From Gammaproteobacteria bacterium (GTDB taxonomy: Bacteria; Pseudomonadota; Gammaproteobacteria; SZUA-229): a stretch of 6,527 nt of DNA. Position 1 is the stretch's first letter. The number at the start of each line of letters is the position of its first letter. Below the pieces are notes generated by a model. That model was not told the origin of the DNA. It ran no database searches and worked only from the letters and a program-made list of their open reading frames with translations. Below are positions 4,686-6,527 of this stretch, one piece after another. A program made the translations under genes and the position numbers. Location: NCBI GenBank assembly GCA_030641945.1, contig DAOWLL010000103.1, positions 1-6,527 of the forward strand. Direction: 5' to 3'.

Positions 4686-5612
4686 ATGCAATCTATCGTT
4701 TCGATATCGAATGTTTCCAAGACCTACAGCAGCGGCCACCAGGCACTCAAGAACCTGGATCTGGATATCAAGCGCGGTGAAATCCTGGCACTGCTCGGCC
4801 CCAACGGCGCCGGTAAAACCACGTTAATCTCAATTATCTGCGGCATCGTCAATGCAACCACCGGTTCGGTAACCGTGGATGGCCATGACATCGTCGCGGA
4901 CTTTCGCGCGACACGAAGCATGATCGGCCTGGTACCACAGGAACTTACCCTCGGCGCCTTCGATAAAGTAATCAATACACTCTGTTTCAGCCGTGGCCTG
5001 TTCGGCAAAAAACCCGACCCCGACTACCTCGAGCAGTTGCTCAAAAACCTGTCACTGTGGGACAAAAGAAACAGTGCGATTATGACCCTGTCGGGTGGAA
5101 TGAAGCGGCGCGTGCTCATCGGCAAAGCGCTGGCGCACGAGCCGACGGTTCTGTTTCTGGACGAACCCACCGCGGGTGTGGACGTAGAGTTGCGCAAGGA
5201 CATGTGGGCATTAATACGGCGCCTGCGCGAGTCAGGTGTCACCATTATCCTCACCACGCATTATATAGAAGAAGCTGAGGGCATCGCCGATCGAGTCGGC
5301 GTCATCAACAACGGCGAACTGCTGCTGGTCGATGACAAACAAAGCATCATGCACAAGCTGGGCAAAAAACAGTTGAACATAGAACTCAAACAGACCGTGG
5401 CGGCAGTTCCCGAAGCACTGTCCGACTGGGCACTGGAGCTGTCGGCCGACGGCAGCCAGCTGACCTATACCTATGATCCGCACAAACCACGTACCGGTAT
5501 TGCAGGTTTGCTGGACGCCATCAGTGACGCAGGCCTGGTGCTAAAAGACGTCAATACCTCGCAAAGCACACTGGAAGATATTTTTGTCAGCCTGGTGAAC
5601 GAAAAATCATGA
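4686..5612 (+). CDS. yadG: ABC-2 exporter ATP-binding protein (YadG-like)
   Basis: This 308-residue nucleotide-binding subunit has Walker A GPNGAGKT (38-45), Q-loop VPQE (83-86), signature LSGGM (135-139), Walker B VLFLDEP (155-161) with catalytic Glu160, a D-loop near AGVD (163-166) and H-loop His192. After the ATPase core, about 100 residues form a C-terminal extension ending [13 protein letters not shown]. Length, MKRR after the signature, the [14 protein letters not shown] segment and the SLVNEK end match E. coli YadG as I remember it. YadG/YadH is an ABC-2 type exporter of uncertain substrate, so the symbol marks family rather than proven orthology. The protein would sit on the cytoplasmic face and drive the permease encoded next, whose ATG overlaps its TGA. 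No strong Shine-Dalgarno sequence precedes ATG 4686, but the start gives the usual N-terminus ([20 protein letters not shown]). Confidence 0.93.
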   Translation: MQSIVSISNVSKTYSSGHQALKNLDLDIKRGEILALLGPNGAGKTTLISIICGIVNATTGSVTVDGHDIVADFRATRSMIGLVPQELTLGAFDKVINTLCFSRGLFGKKPDPDYLEQLLKNLSLWDKRNSAIMTLSGGMKRRVLIGKALAHEPTVLFLDEPTAGVDVELRKDMWALIRRLRESGVTIILTTHYIEEAEGIADRVGVINNGELLLVDDKQSIMHKLGKKQLNIELKQTVAAVPEALSDWALELSADGSQLTYTYDPHKPRTGIAGLLDAISDAGLVLKDVNTSQSTLEDIFVSLVNEKS

Positions 5613-6370
5613 ACACACATGCCATCAAAGTCATCTACAAGTACGAAATGCTGCGTGCCTGGGAAACAATACTGCAAAGTTTCGCTTCACCGGTGATTTC
5701 CACTTCACTTTACTTCGTGGTATTTGGCTCTGCGATCGGCTCACGCATTCAACAAATAGAAGGCGTGCCCTACGGTACCTTCATCGTACCCGGACTGATG
5801 ATGCTGGCGCTGCTAACCCATAGTATTGCCAATGCGTCGTTCGGTATTTTCTTTCCCAAGTTTACCGGCACCATCTACGAAGTCATGTCCGCACCGATAT
5901 CGTTTGTAGAAATCCTTATCGGCTACGTTGGCGCCGCAGCAACCAAGTCATTCATCATCGGTTTGATTATTCTTGGCACTGCGGGTTTTTTCGTGCCACT
6001 TGAAATCGCACACCCTGTGTGGATGATGAGCTTTTTGATACTCACCTGCATTACCTTCAGCCTGTTCGGTTTTATCATCGGCCTGTGGGCGGACAATTTC
6101 GAAAAATTGCAGCTCATCCCACTGTTGGTAATCACCCCGCTGGTGTTTCTCGGCGGCAGCTTTTACTCGGTCGACATGCTGCCACCCGCGTGGCAGACCG
6201 TCACCTTGTTCAACCCGGTGGTTTACCTGATCAGCGGCTTTCGCTGGAGTTTTTTTGAGGTCGCCGATGTAAGCGTAGGCTTAAGCCTGGCCATGGTACT
6301 GATGTTCCTCGCTACCTGCCTGCTGATTGTGTGGTGGATGTTCAAAACGGGGTATCGGTTGAAGCAGTAG
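5609..6370 (+). CDS. yadH: ABC-2 exporter permease (YadH-like)
   Basis: This 253-residue membrane subunit has six hydrophobic segments at about 26-44, 58-80, 103-130, 138-161, 169-187 and 223-245, the ABC2_membrane layout. Diagnostic stretches are [14 protein letters not shown] (34-47), FIVPGLMM (58-65), GYVGAA (105-110), [20 protein letters not shown] (177-196) and [13 protein letters not shown] (201-213). They align closely with E. coli YadH as I recall it (256 residues; FIVPGL, YLGGVFYS, LPP-WQ, NP-VY-ISGFR). The ATG overlaps the ATPase stop codon by 4 bp (ATGA), so the two are translationally coupled and form one complex in the inner membrane. The substrate is not indicated. The neighbouring HxlR gene hints at a toxic small molecule, but no shared operator is visible. 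Confidence 0.93.
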   Translation: MNTHAIKVIYKYEMLRAWETILQSFASPVISTSLYFVVFGSAIGSRIQQIEGVPYGTFIVPGLMMLALLTHSIANASFGIFFPKFTGTIYEVMSAPISFVEILIGYVGAAATKSFIIGLIILGTAGFFVPLEIAHPVWMMSFLILTCITFSLFGFIIGLWADNFEKLQLIPLLVITPLVFLGGSFYSVDMLPPAWQTVTLFNPVVYLISGFRWSFFEVADVSVGLSLAMVLMFLATCLLIVWWMFKTGYRLKQ

Positions 6371-6397
6371 CTTGCATTGTGGAAACTGCTGCCTGTC

Positions 6398-6418
6398 CAG
6401 GTCTTTCTTCTCGACCTG
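6398..6418. other. Hairpin downstream of the exporter operon
   Basis: CAGGTC (6398-6403) and GACCTG (6413-6418) form a perfect 6-bp stem with a pyrimidine-rich 9-nt loop, 28 bp after the permease stop codon. No T-run follows, so it is not a standard intrinsic terminator. It may mark the transcript end or protect it. A second small stem, ATGGAA/TTCCAT, lies at 6443-6463. The rest of 6371-6502 shows no gene. Confidence 0.35.
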
Positions 6419-6502
6419 CCTGTTAGTTCTTTATACACGGCAATGGAAAAAAGGGTCTTCCATAAATACAGTGGGTAGGCCGATGATAACACCCTGACCC
6501 CA

Positions 6503-6527
6503 CAGGGAATATTTGTCCGCCTGCCGC
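6503..6527 (+). repeat. 25-bp dispersed direct repeat, copy 2 (cut by window edge)
   Basis: Identical to 3299-3323 over all 25 bases and in the same orientation, ending only because the window ends. It is preceded by ACACCCTGACCCCA, which does not match the DNA before copy 1, so the left boundary of the repeat is at or near 6503. Confidence 0.75.

Noticed and set aside
6223..6492. Minus-strand frame of 89 codons antisense to the permease end
   Set aside because: It overlaps the permease C-terminus, and I see no domain or ribosome binding site to support it.

Overview
The window looks like chromosomal DNA of a gammaproteobacterium. The ABC exporter at the right end closely resembles, from memory, E. 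coli YadG/YadH in length (308 and 253 residues) and in many motifs. Gene spacing, sigma70-type promoters and moderate base composition also fit. No rRNA or other marker gene is present, so a finer placement is not possible. I see no tRNA, rRNA, CRISPR array, transposase or phage gene.

Layout, left to right. (1) Bases 1-206, minus strand: the N-terminus of an NfeD-type membrane serine protease that runs off the left edge. (2) Bases 207-429: a divergent intergenic region with weak promoter candidates on both strands and a 7-bp inverted repeat just ahead of the next gene. (3) Bases 430-1653, plus: an exported CapA/PgsA-type metallophosphatase-fold protein. (4) Bases 1670-1960, minus: a small unrecognised protein with eight cysteines in four pairs and a strong ribosome binding site, convergent with capA. 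(5) Bases 1961-2449: no convincing gene. (6) Bases 2450-3124, plus: a rhomboid intramembrane serine protease with a strongly acidic tail. (7) Bases 3125-3482: a noncoding gap with three different repeat-like elements: a possible miniature element with 17-bp inverted ends, a 25-bp sequence found again at the right edge of the window, and a compact palindromic repeat. (8) Bases 3483-4590: an unknown six-helix membrane protein (minus) divergent from an HxlR-family regulator (plus). The 94 bp between them hold a perfect 11-5-11 palindrome, a second degenerate copy 32 bp away, and two opposed promoters sharing a self-complementary TTGCAA -35 element. (9) Bases 4686-6370, plus: an ABC-2 exporter, ATPase then permease, with a 4-bp ATGA overlap. 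(10) Bases 6371-6527: a noncoding tail with a hairpin and the second copy of the 25-bp repeat, cut by the window edge.

The clearest functional unit is the HxlR regulator, its twin operators and the divergent membrane protein. The regulator has a cysteine in the N-terminal position used for redox or electrophile sensing in several studied HxlR proteins. The most economical reading is that it represses itself and the membrane protein and releases both in response to a reactive small molecule. The downstream exporter has its own -10-like boxes and may or may not belong to the same response. No obviously new multi-gene system is visible. The less ordinary parts are the unknown membrane protein, the eight-cysteine small protein and the cluster of noncoding repeats.
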